DNA of 39,925 bases from Streptosporangiaceae bacterium. Its GTDB lineage: Bacteria; Actinomycetota; Actinomycetes; Streptosporangiales; Streptosporangiaceae. The translations under genes were made by a program, and so were the position numbers. The notes beneath the pieces were generated by a model. It saw nothing but the letters and a program-made list of their open reading frames with translations. It searched no databases and was not told the DNA's origin. Position 1 is the stretch's first letter; each line of letters opens with the position of its first letter. This document shows positions 17,481-26,665 of this stretch, one piece after another. The stretch covers positions 1 to 39,925 of the forward strand of contig JAFARZ010000032.1 in assembly GCA_019245115.1 (NCBI GenBank). Direction: 5' to 3'.

Positions 17481-18095
17481 TCAAGTCTGCGGCCGCCGCC
17501 CATCGGCGGCATCCGGCCATCCCCCGCCCGCCCGCGACTGTCCGCATCCCGGCGGCAGGTCCGCCAGGAGCTCGTCGAAGGCGTCATGCCACGTCACTTC
17601 CGCCTCGGCGTGCACCACGCCGCGGCGCATGACCTCCGCCTCGACCGGCGTCAGGTAACCCGCCGAGATCCCGCGCTGCCGGGTCGCTTCCAGCTCCCTG
17701 GCGCTGATCGCGAACCGATCGCGGCGGGCGCGCAGCAGGTCCCGCAGCTCGTCGCGATCCGCTCCCTCGAACGCGAAGGTCAGCGCCACGCTCATGGCGT
17801 CCGGCCCCCACTCCATGCTGCGGATCGCATGGACCCGCAGCGATGCCAGTTCCGTCGTGCCGTCCGGCGTGATCGCGTACACGGTGCGCGCCGGGCGCCG
17901 CCCTACCTGCTCGGTGCGAATGGCCTCGACCAGCCCTTCGCCCTCCATCAGCCGTAGCTCGCGATACAGCCCGCCGACGCTCACCCCGCTCCACTCGCCG
18001 GCGTTGGTGAGCTCGGCCAGCCGCCGTATCTGGTGCCCATGCGTCGGCCCGTACCGGTCCAGCGTGCCCAGCGCCATCAGCCGGGTCAGATTCAC
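17481..18095 (-). CDS. PadR family transcriptional regulator
   Basis: This 204-residue protein begins at GTG. The N-terminal winged helix is recognisable (MALGTLDRYGPTHGHQIRRLAEL, then GVSVGGLYRELRLMEGEGLVEAI and RRPARTVYAITPDG). A helical C-terminal dimerisation region with FEGADRDELRDLLRARRDRF follows. PadR proteins often repress the exporter gene next to them and their own gene. Here it is the first gene of the exporter operon and a 26-bp dyad abuts its start codon, so autoregulation is probable. A proline- and glycine-rich tail ends the protein. Confidence 0.92.
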   Translation of the reverse strand: MNLTRLMALGTLDRYGPTHGHQIRRLAELTNAGEWSGVSVGGLYRELRLMEGEGLVEAIRTEQVGRRPARTVYAITPDGTTELASLRVHAIRSMEWGPDAMSVALTFAFEGADRDELRDLLRARRDRFAISARELEATRQRGISAGYLTPVEAEVMRRGVVHAEAEVTWHDAFDELLADLPPGCGQSRAGGGWPDAADGRRPQT

Positions 18096-18121
18096 GAGAT
18101 TAGCATCACGCTTCTAATCTC
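18096..18121. promoter_or_regulatory. Candidate PadR operator: GAGATTAG-N10-CTAATCTC
   Basis: Perfect 8-bp inverted arms (18096-18103 and 18114-18121) with a 10-bp spacer lie directly against the padR start codon (GTG at 18095-18093). It is the only AT-richer site in the region. Position and symmetry fit an autoregulatory PadR site covering the promoter or start. Confidence 0.6.
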
Positions 18122-18127
18122 CAGATG

Positions 18128-18472
18128 TCAACCCACACCCTCCCCCCACCCCACCCACCCCACTCCACCCACCCCACTCCACCCAGCCAGCCCCTCCACC
18201 CACCTAGCCCACTCACCCAACCCAGACCGCCCATCAGGGCCCCTCCCGCTCCCCCCCGGCCCCTGCGCTCCGCCCGACCCTCCCGCTCCCCCCGCCCCTG
18301 CGCTCCGCCCCGACCCTCCCGCTCCGCCCCTCCCGCCGTCACGCTTCCCAGCCTCCCCGCGCCCCCACCCCATCCCACGCCCCGAGATCCCACCCGCATC
18401 ACTTCCGTCCCTGCACCACCTCCATACCCTCCACCCATCCGCACCGCATCGCACCACCCGCGCACCAGCACC
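18128..18472 (+). repeat. C-rich, G-poor low-complexity tract
   Basis: About 345 bp almost free of G in its first part and made of short C-runs with A or T (for example ccccacccaccccactccac). The complementary strand therefore has many runs of three or more G and could form G-quadruplexes. Open reading frames across it are proline-rich artefacts in several frames. I see no gene here. Confidence 0.75.
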
Positions 18473-18504
18473 ACATCAGGTCCCGGCACGGACCCGGTCC
18501 CCGC

Positions 18505-18682
18505 GCCGCTTCGCGTCCCCGTGCCGCATCAGGTCCCGTGCCGCTTCGCGTCCCCGTGCCGCTTCGCGTCCCCGCGCCGCATCAGGTCCCGTGCCGCTTC
18601 GCGTCCCCGCGCAGCATCAGGTCCCCGCGCCGCTTCGCGTCCCCGCGCCGCTTGGTGTCTCCGCGCGGCATCGTGTCTCCGC
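18505..18682 (+). repeat. Minisatellite: ten 17-18 bp tandem units of two alternating types
   Basis: Ten consecutive units start gccgc or a variant. One type is gccgcttcgcgtccccg (units at 18505, 18540, 18558, 18593, 18629; degenerate at 18647), the other gccgcatcaggtccc (18523, 18576; variants at 18611 and 18665). Degeneration increases toward the 3' end. The array is not in a credible gene. Confidence 0.88.
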
Positions 18683-18728
18683 GCGAGACCCGGCCCCCCG
18701 AACTACCTCGCGTACCGTCCCCTCGGCG

Positions 18729-18756
18729 GAACATATCCGACATATGCGGTATGTTC
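18729..18756. other. Inverted repeat with CATATG centre
   Basis: Arms GAACATA (18729-18735) and TATGTTC (18750-18756) are continued inward by CCG (18737-18739) and CGG (18747-18749) around a central CATATG; one unpaired T interrupts the left arm. It is AT-rich against a very GC-rich background. It could be an operator, or a hairpin in an untranslated RNA. Confidence 0.45.
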
Positions 18757-18893
18757 GGCGCTCAACTCGGTGTTTCCGGTCATCGCGGCGGGACGGTTGC
18801 CTCACGGTTGTGAGCGTTCCAAGGTGAGCCGAGTTTTCGGCGTCGTGCGGTCATCGTTTTGCCGGGTTATGACCGTTATGTGCATGGCAGTGC

Positions 18894-18986
18894 GCTGGAC
18901 GTCGTGGAAGAAAGGGCCCTCGTGGAAGGTTGGGTGCCGGTTTCCGGCGCCCTTTCTTCCGGAGGGCTCTTAACCTCCGTGGAGGG
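18894..18986 (+). repeat. Dispersed intergenic repeat family 2, copy C
   Basis: About 90 bp that align with 28647-28738 read on the minus strand. Shared landmarks in order are a gtggaa arm, cctcgtggaag, ttggg, a central gccggtttccggc palindrome, then a ttcttcc arm. This copy is more degenerate: the outer stem AGGGCCCTC pairs with GAGGGCTCT through one G-U pair. Confidence 0.75.
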
Positions 18987-19168
18987 CTGGCCCATGTGTC
19001 CGCTATGCAGTGATACGCGTAGCTCGACAGGCTGCATCGCAGAGTAGCAAAGACGGCACGACCGTCTCCACCCTCTGATAACAGCAAGAAGCATCGCGGA
19101 CCGGAACGGGGCGGGGTGTTGCGGATGGGGTATCGCGGATGCTTGCGGGCGAGGACGGGTTCTTTGAG

Positions 19169-19212
19169 GGGCGGGGCTACGGTGGCTTGGGGGCGGGGCT
19201 ACGGTGGCTTGG
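19169..19212 (+). repeat. 22-bp tandem repeat x2 just beyond the RecB-like gene stop
   Basis: Two identical 22-bp units (19169-19190 and 19191-19212), beginning gggcggggctacggtgg, lie 8 bp past the stop codon of the RecB-like gene as read on the minus strand. Confidence 0.8.
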
Positions 19213-19220
19213 GTCTGTGA

Positions 19221-20072
19221 TCATTGGGGCGGGTCGGGGGGCGGGGGAGCCGGCAAGGGGGGCAGGGTGCCGCCGAACTCGGGGCAGTAGGCCTTGTGGT
19301 TGCACCAGTCGCACAGGCGCGACGGCCGGGCACGCCAGTCGCCGGCCTCGCGGGCGCGCGATATGGCCAGCCACAGCGCGTCGAGCTTGCGCTCGGTGGC
19401 GAGCAGGTCCGTCTCATCGGGGGAGTAGCGCAGCACCTGACCCTCGGCCAGGTACATGAGCTGTAGCATCCGGGGCACCACGCCGCGCAGCTTCCAGATC
19501 ACCAGCGCGTAGAACTTCATCTGGAACAGCGCGCTGGCCTCATAGGCCTCACGCGGCGCCTTGCCGGTCTTGTAGTCCACGATCCTGATCTCGCCGCCCG
19601 GCGCGACGTCCAGCCGGTCGATATAACCGCGGAGCCGGAGCCCCGAAGGCAGCGAGACCTCCACCAGGCACTCGCGTTCCGCGGGTTCCAGACGACGCGG
19701 ATCTTCCAACGTGAAGTAACTGTCGAGAACGGCGTTCGCGGTTCGAAGCCAGTCCGCCCGTTCGTCGTCGTCTTTAAAAAGCTCGGCCAGGGCAGGCTCA
19801 GCAGCAGCCAGCCGCTCCCACTCCGGAGCGACCAGCTCCCTGGCGGCCAACGGGGTCCGTTGAGCCGCGGGCAGGTCGAACAGCCGCTCCAGGGCGGCGT
19901 GCACCAGGGTGCCGCGCGCGGTCGCCTCGGTAGGCGGCTCGGGCAGCTTGTCGATTACCCGGAACCGGTACAGGAGGGGACATGTCATGAAGTCAGCGGC
20001 ACGGGAGGGTGACAGGGACGGGACTCGAACCTCAATCTCGGCCGGCTCGACGATCGCTAGGGTTTCCTCCAC
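19221..20072 (-). CDS. RecB-family PD-(D/E)XK nuclease with Fe-S cysteine cluster
   Basis: A 283-residue nuclease from the GTG at 20072; a longer frame to 20171 would overlap the divergent M50 gene start and was not used. Catalytic features are LVHAALE (His58), GYIDRLD and IVDYKTGK (the D-x-K core). Cys31 (MTCPLLYRF) plus Cys254, Cys257 and Cys263 (CDWCNHKAYC) form the one-plus-three pattern of 4Fe-4S nucleases such as AddB and Cas4. The C-terminus is proline-rich. A homologue lies beside trmI and mpa in Mycobacterium (Rv2119 region). A DNA repair or processing role is likely, with the exact function unknown. Confidence 0.9.
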   Translation of the reverse strand: MEETLAIVEPAEIEVRVPSLSPSRAADFMTCPLLYRFRVIDKLPEPPTEATARGTLVHAALERLFDLPAAQRTPLAARELVAPEWERLAAAEPALAELFKDDDERADWLRTANAVLDSYFTLEDPRRLEPAERECLVEVSLPSGLRLRGYIDRLDVAPGGEIRIVDYKTGKAPREAYEASALFQMKFYALVIWKLRGVVPRMLQLMYLAEGQVLRYSPDETDLLATERKLDALWLAISRAREAGDWRARPSRLCDWCNHKAYCPEFGGTLPPLPAPPPPDPPQ

Positions 20073-20152
20073 ATCAGCACCGTAGAGCACGCCACCGACA
20101 TTTGCAGGGAACCCTGGAGCGTGCCATTGGCCAGAACCTGTCCAGCGGCACG

Positions 20153-20158
20153 TAGCAT
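20153..20158 (+). promoter_or_regulatory. Candidate -10 element (TAGCAT) for the M50 protease gene
   Basis: TAGCAT ends 6 nt before the GTG at 20165 with no ribosome site between, which suggests a leaderless transcript reading away from the RecB-like gene. Confidence 0.45.
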
Positions 20159-20164
20159 CGGTAT

Positions 20165-21352
20165 GTGGCAAGCACGCCGCCGGGCGAGCCTGACGGGCTC
20201 CAGACGCAGCCAGAGCCGCGGCCGGACACGCAAACCGGGCCGCCGCCCCGGCGGTCCGAGCCTGGGCTGGTGATCGGGCGGCCCTTCGGCATCCCGGTCA
20301 TCATCTCGCCGTACTGGTTCGTCATCGCAGGCGTGTTCATCTTCGTCTACGCGCGCGACCTGGCCTCGACCCTGCACGGGAGCACCCGGTACCTGGTGGC
20401 GGCCGCCTTCGTCGTGCTGCTGTACGTATCCGTCCTGGTGCATGAGCTGAGCCACTCGGTGGTCGCGCGGGGCTACGGTCTCCCGGTCCGCCGCATCGTC
20501 CTCTACCCGCTGGCCGGGATCTCCGAGATCGGCGAGCGGCAGACGCCGGGACGCGAGTTCGTGGTGTCCGCCGCGGGTCCGGGAATGTCGCTGGCCCTGG
20601 CGGGCCTCGGCTACGGGCTGACGAAGCTGGTCGACCCCAGTACCGTGGCGGGCACGGTGGTCAGCCAGCTCTGGTGGGCGAACCTGATCGTAGGCCTGTT
20701 CAACCTGCTGCCAGGGCTGCCGCTGGACGGCGGCGTGATGATGCGCGCGGTGATCTGGAAGGTCACCGGCAAGCAGGCGACCTCGACGGTGGCCGCCGCC
20801 TGGACCGGCCGGGTCATCGCGGTCGCGCTGATCGTGGTGCCGCTCGCGGCCGGGTTCGCCAACCACACCGGCGGGAACATGGTGAGCTCGCTGTGGCTGG
20901 TGCTGATCGCGGCGTTCATGTGGACCGGCGCCACCCAGGCGATCCGGGCCACCCGGTTCCGTGAGCGCCTGCCATCGCTTCAGGCCCGGCGGCTGGCCCG
21001 CAAGGCCATCTCGGTCTCGGCCGGCACCCCGCTGGCCGAGGCGATCCGGCGGGCCGAGGAGAGCCAGGCCCGCGCGGTCGTGGTCGTCGATCACGAGGAC
21101 AAGCCGATCGCGATCGTCAACGAGACCGCGGTGATGGCGACCCCGCCGCAGCGGCGGCCGTGGATCGACTCCGGCTCGCTGGCGCGGACGCTCGAGCCGA
21201 ACCTGGTGCTGCCCGCCGACCTGTCCGGCATGGCGCTGCTGAACGCGATCGCCCGCGCGCCCGCCACCGAGTACCTGCTGGTCGAGCCGTCCGGGCAGGT
21301 CTACGGCGTGCTGGCGGCCCGCGACGTGGACACGGCGTTCGCTAGGGTCTGA
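20165..21352 (+). CDS. Site-2 protease family zinc metalloprotease (M50) with CBS domains
   Basis: A 395-residue membrane protease. After a proline-rich N-terminus, several helices carry the zinc motif HELSH (His93, Glu94, His97) and the third-ligand region NLLPGLPLDGG. The C-terminal 130 residues (about 265-395) form a pair of CBS-like modules (PLAEAIRRAEESQARAVVVVDHEDKPIAIV and TEYLLVEPSGQVYGVLAARDV) that may sense a nucleotide. The family cleaves substrates within the membrane, often anti-sigma factors. It is three bases upstream of trmI, a pairing seen in other actinobacteria. Confidence 0.93.
   Translation: MASTPPGEPDGLQTQPEPRPDTQTGPPPRRSEPGLVIGRPFGIPVIISPYWFVIAGVFIFVYARDLASTLHGSTRYLVAAAFVVLLYVSVLVHELSHSVVARGYGLPVRRIVLYPLAGISEIGERQTPGREFVVSAAGPGMSLALAGLGYGLTKLVDPSTVAGTVVSQLWWANLIVGLFNLLPGLPLDGGVMMRAVIWKVTGKQATSTVAAAWTGRVIAVALIVVPLAAGFANHTGGNMVSSLWLVLIAAFMWTGATQAIRATRFRERLPSLQARRLARKAISVSAGTPLAEAIRRAEESQARAVVVVDHEDKPIAIVNETAVMATPPQRRPWIDSGSLARTLEPNLVLPADLSGMALLNAIARAPATEYLLVEPSGQVYGVLAARDVDTAFARV
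21343..21348 (+). promoter_or_regulatory. Candidate -10 element (TAGGGT) for trmI
   Basis: TAGGGT ends 7 nt before the GTG start of trmI, inside the last codons of the M50 gene, and no ribosome site is present. It could drive a leaderless trmI transcript. Translational coupling to the M50 stop 3 nt upstream is the alternative. Confidence 0.3.
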
Positions 21353-22201
<849 letters not shown>

Positions 22202-22275
22202 GCCGCGGGCGCCGGGAAGCCGTGTCGCGGGCCAGCCCGGTTACTCATAACGGTCTGTGGCGCATCTTGAAGGGA

Positions 22276-22318
22276 AACGGCCTCGGCAGGTTAGGGAAGG
22301 CCGTTGTATAGGTAATGT
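22276..22318. promoter_or_regulatory. Dyad and candidate promoter upstream of arc
   Basis: Perfect 8-bp inverted arms AACGGCCT (22276-22283) and AGGCCGTT (22298-22305) with a 14-bp spacer are followed at once by an AT-rich stretch with TAATGT (22313-22318) as a possible -10. The dyad could be an operator for the proteasome operon or, as RNA, a terminator for trmI; the lack of a T-run favours the operator reading. Confidence 0.4.
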
Positions 22319-22351
22319 CTAGTTAGCGGACCGAGGACGGAGGTGAGGGCC

Positions 22352-24127
22352 GTGGCCAACAAGGAAGAGAGCGGACGCTCCTCACGGCACGAGGATGAGG
22401 TCAGGGGCCTTACCGCGCAGATCTCCTTCCTTGACGAGGAGATCGCTGTACTGCGTCGCCGGCTGTCAGACTCGCCGCGGCAGGTGCGGATGCTCGAGGA
22501 CCGGCTGCACGAGACCGAAGCCAGCCTGGCTGGGATCACCGCGCAGAACGAGCGGCTGGCCGCGACGCTGCGCGAGGCACGCGATCAGATCGTCGCCCTG
22601 AAGGAAGAAGTGGACCGGCTGGCGCAGCCGCCATCCGGGTTCGGCGTTTTCCTGTCGTCCAACGAGGACGGCACGGCGGACGTGTTCACCGGCGGCCGCA
22701 AGATGCGGGTGAACGTTTCGCCGAACGTCGAGCTCGAGGAGCTGAAGCCTGGCCAGGAAGTGCTCCTCAACGAGGCGCTGAACGTCGTGCTCGCGCAGGG
22801 ATACGAGATCGCTGGCGAGATCGTGATGCTGAAGGAACTGCTCGCCGACAACGAGCGCGCGCTGGTGATCTCCCACGCCGACGAGGAGCGCGTGGTGCGG
22901 CTGGCCGAGCCGCTGCTGCACGAGACCCTGCGCGCGGGCGACTCGCTGCTGCTCGAGCCGCGTTCGGGTTATGCGTACGAGCGGATCCCCAAGGCCGAGG
23001 TCGAGGAGCTCATCCTCGAAGAAGTGCCAGACATCTCCTACTCCGACATCGGGGGACTGGCCGCGCAGATCGAGCAGATCAGGGATGCCATCGAGCTGCC
23101 GTACCTGCACGCCGGCCTGTTCAAGGAGCACCAGCTGAAGCCGCCGAAGGGTGTGCTGCTGTACGGGCCGCCCGGCTGCGGCAAGACGCTCATCGCCAAG
23201 GCGGTGGCCAACTCGCTGGCCAAGCAGGTGGCGAAAATGACCGCGAGCGACGGTGACGCCCCGGTCGGGAAGAGCTTCTTCCTCAACATCAAGGGCCCCG
23301 AACTGCTGAACAAGTACGTCGGCGAAACCGAGCGGCACATCCGGCTGGTCTTCCAGCGCGCTCGGGAAAAGGCGTCCGAGGGCATGCCGGTGATCGTGTT
23401 CTTCGACGAGATGGATTCCATCTTCCGTACCCGTGGCTCCGGTGTCTCCTCCGACGTGGAGAACACGATCGTGCCGCAGCTCCTGTCCGAGATCGACGGC
23501 GTCGAGGGGCTGGAGAACGTCATCGTGATCGGCGCCTCCAACCGCGAGGACATGATCGACCCGGCGATCCTGCGGCCCGGGCGGCTGGACGTCAAGATCA
23601 AGATCGAGCGGCCGGACGCCGAGGCGGCCAGGGACATCTTCTCCAAGTACGTGGTGAAGGAACTTCCGCTGCACCCCGACGACATGGCCGAGCACGGCGG
23701 GTCGGCGGACACCACCGTGAACGCGATGATCCAGCGAACCGTCGAGCGGATGTACACCGAGACCGAGGAGAACAAGTTCCTCGAGGTCACCTACGCCAAC
23801 GGTGACAAAGAGGTGCTGTACTTCAAGGACTTCAACTCCGGCGCGATGATCGAGAACATCGTGGCACGAGCCAAGAAGATGGCGATCAAGGAATTCCTGG
23901 AGACCCAGCAGAAGGGTCTGCGGGTCGCTCATCTGCTGGCCGCGTGCGTCGACGAGTTCAGCGAGAACGAAGACCTGCCGAACACCACCAACCCGGACGA
24001 CTGGGCGCGCATCTCCGGTAAGAAGGGCGAGCGCATCGTCTACATCCGCACGCTGATCTCCGGCAAGAGCGGAACCGAAGCCGGCCGGTCCATCGACACG
24101 GTGGCCAACACCGGGCAGTATCTGTGA
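22352..24127 (+). CDS. arc: Proteasome-activating AAA ATPase (ARC/Mpa)
   Basis: A 591-residue unfoldase that recognises pupylated proteins and feeds them into the 20S proteasome. The start is the GTG at 22352, 8 nt after GGAGG; an in-frame GTG three codons earlier overlaps that site. An N-terminal coiled coil (about residues 15-90) is the Pup-binding region in characterised homologues. Then come the OB domains, Walker A GPPGCGKT (Lys278), Walker B FFDEMDS (Asp352, Glu353) and the arginine-finger region RPGRLDVK. The C-terminal GQYL tail docks into the proteasome alpha ring. The stop codon begins a 17-bp tandem repeat. Confidence 0.97.
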   Translation: MANKEESGRSSRHEDEVRGLTAQISFLDEEIAVLRRRLSDSPRQVRMLEDRLHETEASLAGITAQNERLAATLREARDQIVALKEEVDRLAQPPSGFGVFLSSNEDGTADVFTGGRKMRVNVSPNVELEELKPGQEVLLNEALNVVLAQGYEIAGEIVMLKELLADNERALVISHADEERVVRLAEPLLHETLRAGDSLLLEPRSGYAYERIPKAEVEELILEEVPDISYSDIGGLAAQIEQIRDAIELPYLHAGLFKEHQLKPPKGVLLYGPPGCGKTLIAKAVANSLAKQVAKMTASDGDAPVGKSFFLNIKGPELLNKYVGETERHIRLVFQRAREKASEGMPVIVFFDEMDSIFRTRGSGVSSDVENTIVPQLLSEIDGVEGLENVIVIGASNREDMIDPAILRPGRLDVKIKIERPDAEAARDIFSKYVVKELPLHPDDMAEHGGSADTTVNAMIQRTVERMYTETEENKFLEVTYANGDKEVLYFKDFNSGAMIENIVARAKKMAIKEFLETQQKGLRVAHLLAACVDEFSENEDLPNTTNPDDWARISGKKGERIVYIRTLISGKSGTEAGRSIDTVANTGQYL

Positions 24128-24170
24128 TGCCTTCGGTTTCCTGATGCTTCCGGTTTTCTGATGCTGTCCG
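24125..24170 (+). repeat. 17-bp tandem repeat starting at the arc stop codon
   Basis: Units at 24125-24141 (tgatgccttcggtttcc), 24142-24158 (tgatgcttccggttttc) and a partial third from 24159 repeat with a strict 17-bp period. The first TGA is the arc stop codon, so each unit carries a copy of it. Confidence 0.8.
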
Positions 24171-24284
24171 CGCTGGAACCCTCCGCCGTCGCGCAGTCCG
24201 ATCCGGCGGCGGAGCTTGCTCGGGTGTCTGACATGTTTGACGTGTTTGGCGTGTCTCCCTGTCCCCTTCCGTCCTCCGCCCGAT

Positions 24285-24290
24285 TAGGCT
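24285..24290 (+). promoter_or_regulatory. Candidate -10 element (TAGGCT) for dop
   Basis: TAGGCT ends 8 nt before the ATG at 24299 and no Shine-Dalgarno sequence lies between, the same layout as at metH and the M50 gene. Confidence 0.4.
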
Positions 24291-24298
24291 TGCTTCAC

Positions 24299-25816
24299 AT
24301 GAGTGTTCTTCGCGTGATGGGTACCGAGACCGAGTACGGCATTTCCGTTCCCGGCCAGCCAGGTGCCAACGCGATGGTGACGTCGTCCCAGATCGTCAAC
24401 GCCTACCAGGCCGCGACGGCGGCACGGGCCCGGCGCGCCCGCTGGGATTTCGAGGAGGAGAACCCGCTCCGCGACGCGCGCGGTTTCGACCTGGCTCGCG
24501 AAGCGGCTGACGCCTCCCAGTTGACCGACGAGGATCTCGGCCTGGCCAACGTGATCCTCACCAACGGCGGCCGGCTATACGTCGACCACGCCCACCCGGA
24601 GTACTCCGCGCCGGAGTGCACCAACCCGTTGTCGGTGGTCATCTGGGACAAAGCCGGCGAGCGGATCATGGCTGAGGCCGCTGCCAAGGCCGCCACCGTG
24701 CCGGGCACCGCCCCGATCCAGCTCTACAAGAACAACACCGATAACAAGGGCGCCTCGTACGGCTGCCACGAGAATTACCTGATGCGCCGGGCGACCCCGT
24801 TCGCCGACATCGTCCGATACCTGACCCCGTTCTTCGTGTCGCGGCAGGTGGTGTGCGGTGCGGGCCGTGTCGGCATCGGCGCCGACGGGCGCGGAGCCGG
24901 CTTCCAGATCAGCCAGCGGGCCGACTTCTTCGAGGTCGAGGTCGGGCTAGAGACGACGCTCAAGCGGCCGATCATCAACACGCGCGACGAGCCGCACGCC
25001 GATCCGGAGAAGTACCGGCGGCTGCATGTGATCATCGGCGACGCGAATATGAGCGAGATCAGCACCTACCTCAAGCTGGGCACGACCGCGCTGGTACTCG
25101 CGATGATCGAGGACAAGTTCTTCGGGGTCGATCTGTCGGTGGAGGCCCCGGTGGCCGAGCTGCGGGCGGTGTCGCACGACCCGTCGCTGCGGCGCATACT
25201 GACGCTGCGCGATGGCCGGAAGATGACCGCTGTCCAGCTCCAGTGCGAGTACCTCGAACTGGCTCGCAAGTACGTGGAGGACCGGTACGGGACCGATGTG
25301 GACCCGATCACCGCCGACGTGCTCGACCGCTGGGAATCGGTGCTCGCCAGGCTGGCTGACGACGCCATGCAGCTTTCGCGCGAGCTGGACTGGGTGGCCA
25401 AGCTCGAGCTGCTGGAGGGGTACCGGACCCGCGACGGGCTGTCCTGGGATCATCCGAAGCTGCAGCTGTTCGACCTCCAGTATTCCGACGTGCGGCTGGA
25501 GCGCGGCCTGTACAACCGGCTGGTGGCCCGGGGCCGGATGATGCGGCTCACCGACGACGCGACCGTCCTGGCGGCCGTTGAGAACCCGCCCGAGGACACC
25601 AGGGCATTCTTCCGCGGCCGCTGCCTGCGGCAGTACCCGGACTCGGTCGCCGCGGCTTCGTGGGACTCGGTAATCTTCGACATCCCTGGCCGGGAGTCGT
25701 TGCAGCGGGTTCCGACCCTGGAACCGCTTCGCGGCACCCGTGCGCACGTGGGCGAGCTTCTGGACCGCTGCCGCAGCGCCGCCGAACTCGTAGCGGCGCT
25801 GACCGGCCAGGAGTAA
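24299..25816 (+). CDS. dop: Pup deamidase/depupylase
   Basis: A 505-residue member of the Dop/PafA carboxylate-amine ligase-like family. It converts the C-terminal Gln of Pup to Glu and removes Pup from substrates. The N-terminal nucleotide-binding strand is [10 protein letters not shown]. The Dop-specific loop region ([21 protein letters not shown]) distinguishes it from the ligase Paf[33 protein letters not shown] and [12 protein letters not shown] are strongly family-like. The ATG at 24299 matches the usual short N-terminus before GTE; the open frame extends to 24161 without family sequence. Position between arc and pup supports dop over pafA. Confidence 0.96.
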   Translation: MSVLRVMGTETEYGISVPGQPGANAMVTSSQIVNAYQAATAARARRARWDFEEENPLRDARGFDLAREAADASQLTDEDLGLANVILTNGGRLYVDHAHPEYSAPECTNPLSVVIWDKAGERIMAEAAAKAATVPGTAPIQLYKNNTDNKGASYGCHENYLMRRATPFADIVRYLTPFFVSRQVVCGAGRVGIGADGRGAGFQISQRADFFEVEVGLETTLKRPIINTRDEPHADPEKYRRLHVIIGDANMSEISTYLKLGTTALVLAMIEDKFFGVDLSVEAPVAELRAVSHDPSLRRILTLRDGRKMTAVQLQCEYLELARKYVEDRYGTDVDPITADVLDRWESVLARLADDAMQLSRELDWVAKLELLEGYRTRDGLSWDHPKLQLFDLQYSDVRLERGLYNRLVARGRMMRLTDDATVLAAVENPPEDTRAFFRGRCLRQYPDSVAAASWDSVIFDIPGRESLQRVPTLEPLRGTRAHVGELLDRCRSAAELVAALTGQE

Positions 25817-26332
25817 CTTTCACCCCGAACGTAGCCGCGTCCGCCCGCGCCTCCCGTGTCGGCCCGCGCCGGCCGCGTCGGCCCGCGCCGGATATTTCGC
25901 CATTTGCGCCGTTGCTTGCGGCGACTAGAACCGCCTTCCGGCGAGTTGGTCGCCCATATCAGGCAAACCAGACGTGAAAGCGACCATCTGTCCGGCAAGG
26001 CCAGCCGAGGGCGCGGCGGTACTTGTCGTCGAACCGGACATTCGCGACGACTCTTATCCGGGCGGTCGAGAGTAACGGTCTGCGATCATCCGGATACCGG
26101 CAGGTGGGAAGCTCGGGCGCGGGTAGAAGGGTGGTCGAGCGGTGAGCGCGGCAGATGTTGTCCCGGGAGGCGCGGCGATACGCTTACGTCACTCTGTTCA
26201 CTCGGGGGATGCGTTTCGGTACGCTTCGGCATCAACCGGCGCGTTGTCGCGAGTTCGTACCGATTTCGGCAGGCAGGATTGCGCGGGACTGTCCCGGGTG
26301 ACGATAGCGTTGGGAAATACGGAGGTAGTGAT
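25817..26332. other. Long dop-pup intergenic region
   Basis: A 516-bp stretch without a gene I can support. It opens with a 19-bp period duplication (gtcggcccgcgccgg at 25858 and 25877). A pup promoter with a flanking dyad is at its end (26284-26326). In between are scattered partial inverted repeats, for example TATCCGG near 26057 paired with CCGGATA near 26091. Its length suggests that pup has its own promoter and is not simply read through from dop. Confidence 0.55.
26284..26326 (+). promoter_or_regulatory. Candidate pup promoter with 13-bp dyad and strong ribosome site
   Basis: A perfect dyad CGGGAC-T-GTCCCG (26284-26296) lies just upstream of a -10-like TAGCGT (26305-26310), and GGAGGT (26321-26326) precedes the pup ATG by 6 nt. 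The dyad would overlap the -35 area and is a plausible regulator site. Confidence 0.45.
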
Positions 26333-26542
26333 ATGGCAACGAAGGACACCGGCGGTCAGCGGCAGACCACGCGGCGCGCTGAGGAGACTGAGGACACTCA
26401 GGCCGCCACCAGCGAAGAAACCAAGGAGCGGCACGAGAAGCTCTCTGACGACGTGGACGCCATCCTCGACGAGATCGACGAGGTGCTCGAGGAGAACGCC
26501 GAGGAATTCGTCCGCTCGTACGTACAGAAGGGCGGCCAGTAG
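26333..26542 (+). CDS. pup: Prokaryotic ubiquitin-like protein Pup
   Basis: A 69-residue tag protein. The N-terminal half is rich in Thr, Gln and Glu and disordered. The C-terminal half has the helix-forming KLSDDVDAILDEIDEVLEENAEEFV that binds the Mpa coiled coil. The protein ends GGQ, so Dop must deamidate it to GGE before a PafA-type ligase attaches it to lysines. The start follows a GGAGGT site; longer open frames upstream are not used. Its length and end match the actinobacterial family. Confidence 0.98.
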   Translation: MATKDTGGQRQTTRRAEETEDTQAATSEETKERHEKLSDDVDAILDEIDEVLEENAEEFVRSYVQKGGQ

Positions 26543-26588
26543 CCTGACTGCCCACCGAGGGCTGGCCGGGCGCTGGAGGTTCGCCGTG

Positions 26589-26616
26589 AGCGGACAGCCT
26601 GACGTGCTGTCCCGCT
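26589..26616 (+). other. Hairpin between pup and prcB
   Basis: AGCGGACAGC (26589-26598) pairs with GCTGTCCCGCT (26606-26616) with one bulged C and a 7-nt loop, 46 nt after the pup stop. There is no T-run. It may attenuate or process the transcript, allowing Pup to be made in excess over the proteasome subunits. Confidence 0.4.
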
Positions 26617-26665
26617 TCGACGTAGCTATAGGGTTTTCAGTATCGACCGACGATGGGAGGGGCGC

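Noticed and set aside
18125..18973. A 282-codon proline/serine/arginine-rich open frame on the plus strand in the gene-free region.
   Set aside because: It is open because the tract is C-rich and the 18-bp minisatellite is a multiple of three. Other frames are equally open, there is no ribosome site, and it runs into dispersed repeat C.
18851..19094. Short open frames overlapping repeat C on both strands.
   Set aside because: They translate the palindromic repeat and match the false frames over copy D, so they reflect the repeat and not a gene.
18122..19220. A mobile genetic element or genomic island in the repeat-rich gap.
   Set aside because: No transposase, integrase, tRNA or attachment-site pair is visible. 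The region looks like locally expanded low-complexity DNA plus one dispersed repeat.
19221..20072. Whether the Cys-cluster nuclease indicates a CRISPR (Cas4) locus.
   Set aside because: No repeat-spacer array or other cas gene is in the window, and the gene is in the conserved RecB-like, trmI, mpa neighbourhood of actinobacteria.
24299..25816. Whether this gene is the Pup ligase pafA and not dop.
   Set aside because: The characteristic Dop loop after the GTETEYG strand is present ([21 protein letters not shown]), and the gene lies between arc and pup, the dop position.
25856..26332. The open frame upstream of pup could extend Pup by about 159 residues.
   Set aside because: Pup is about 64-70 residues in all known cases, and GGAGGT sits exactly before the ATG at 26333. 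The extension has no Pup-like sequence.
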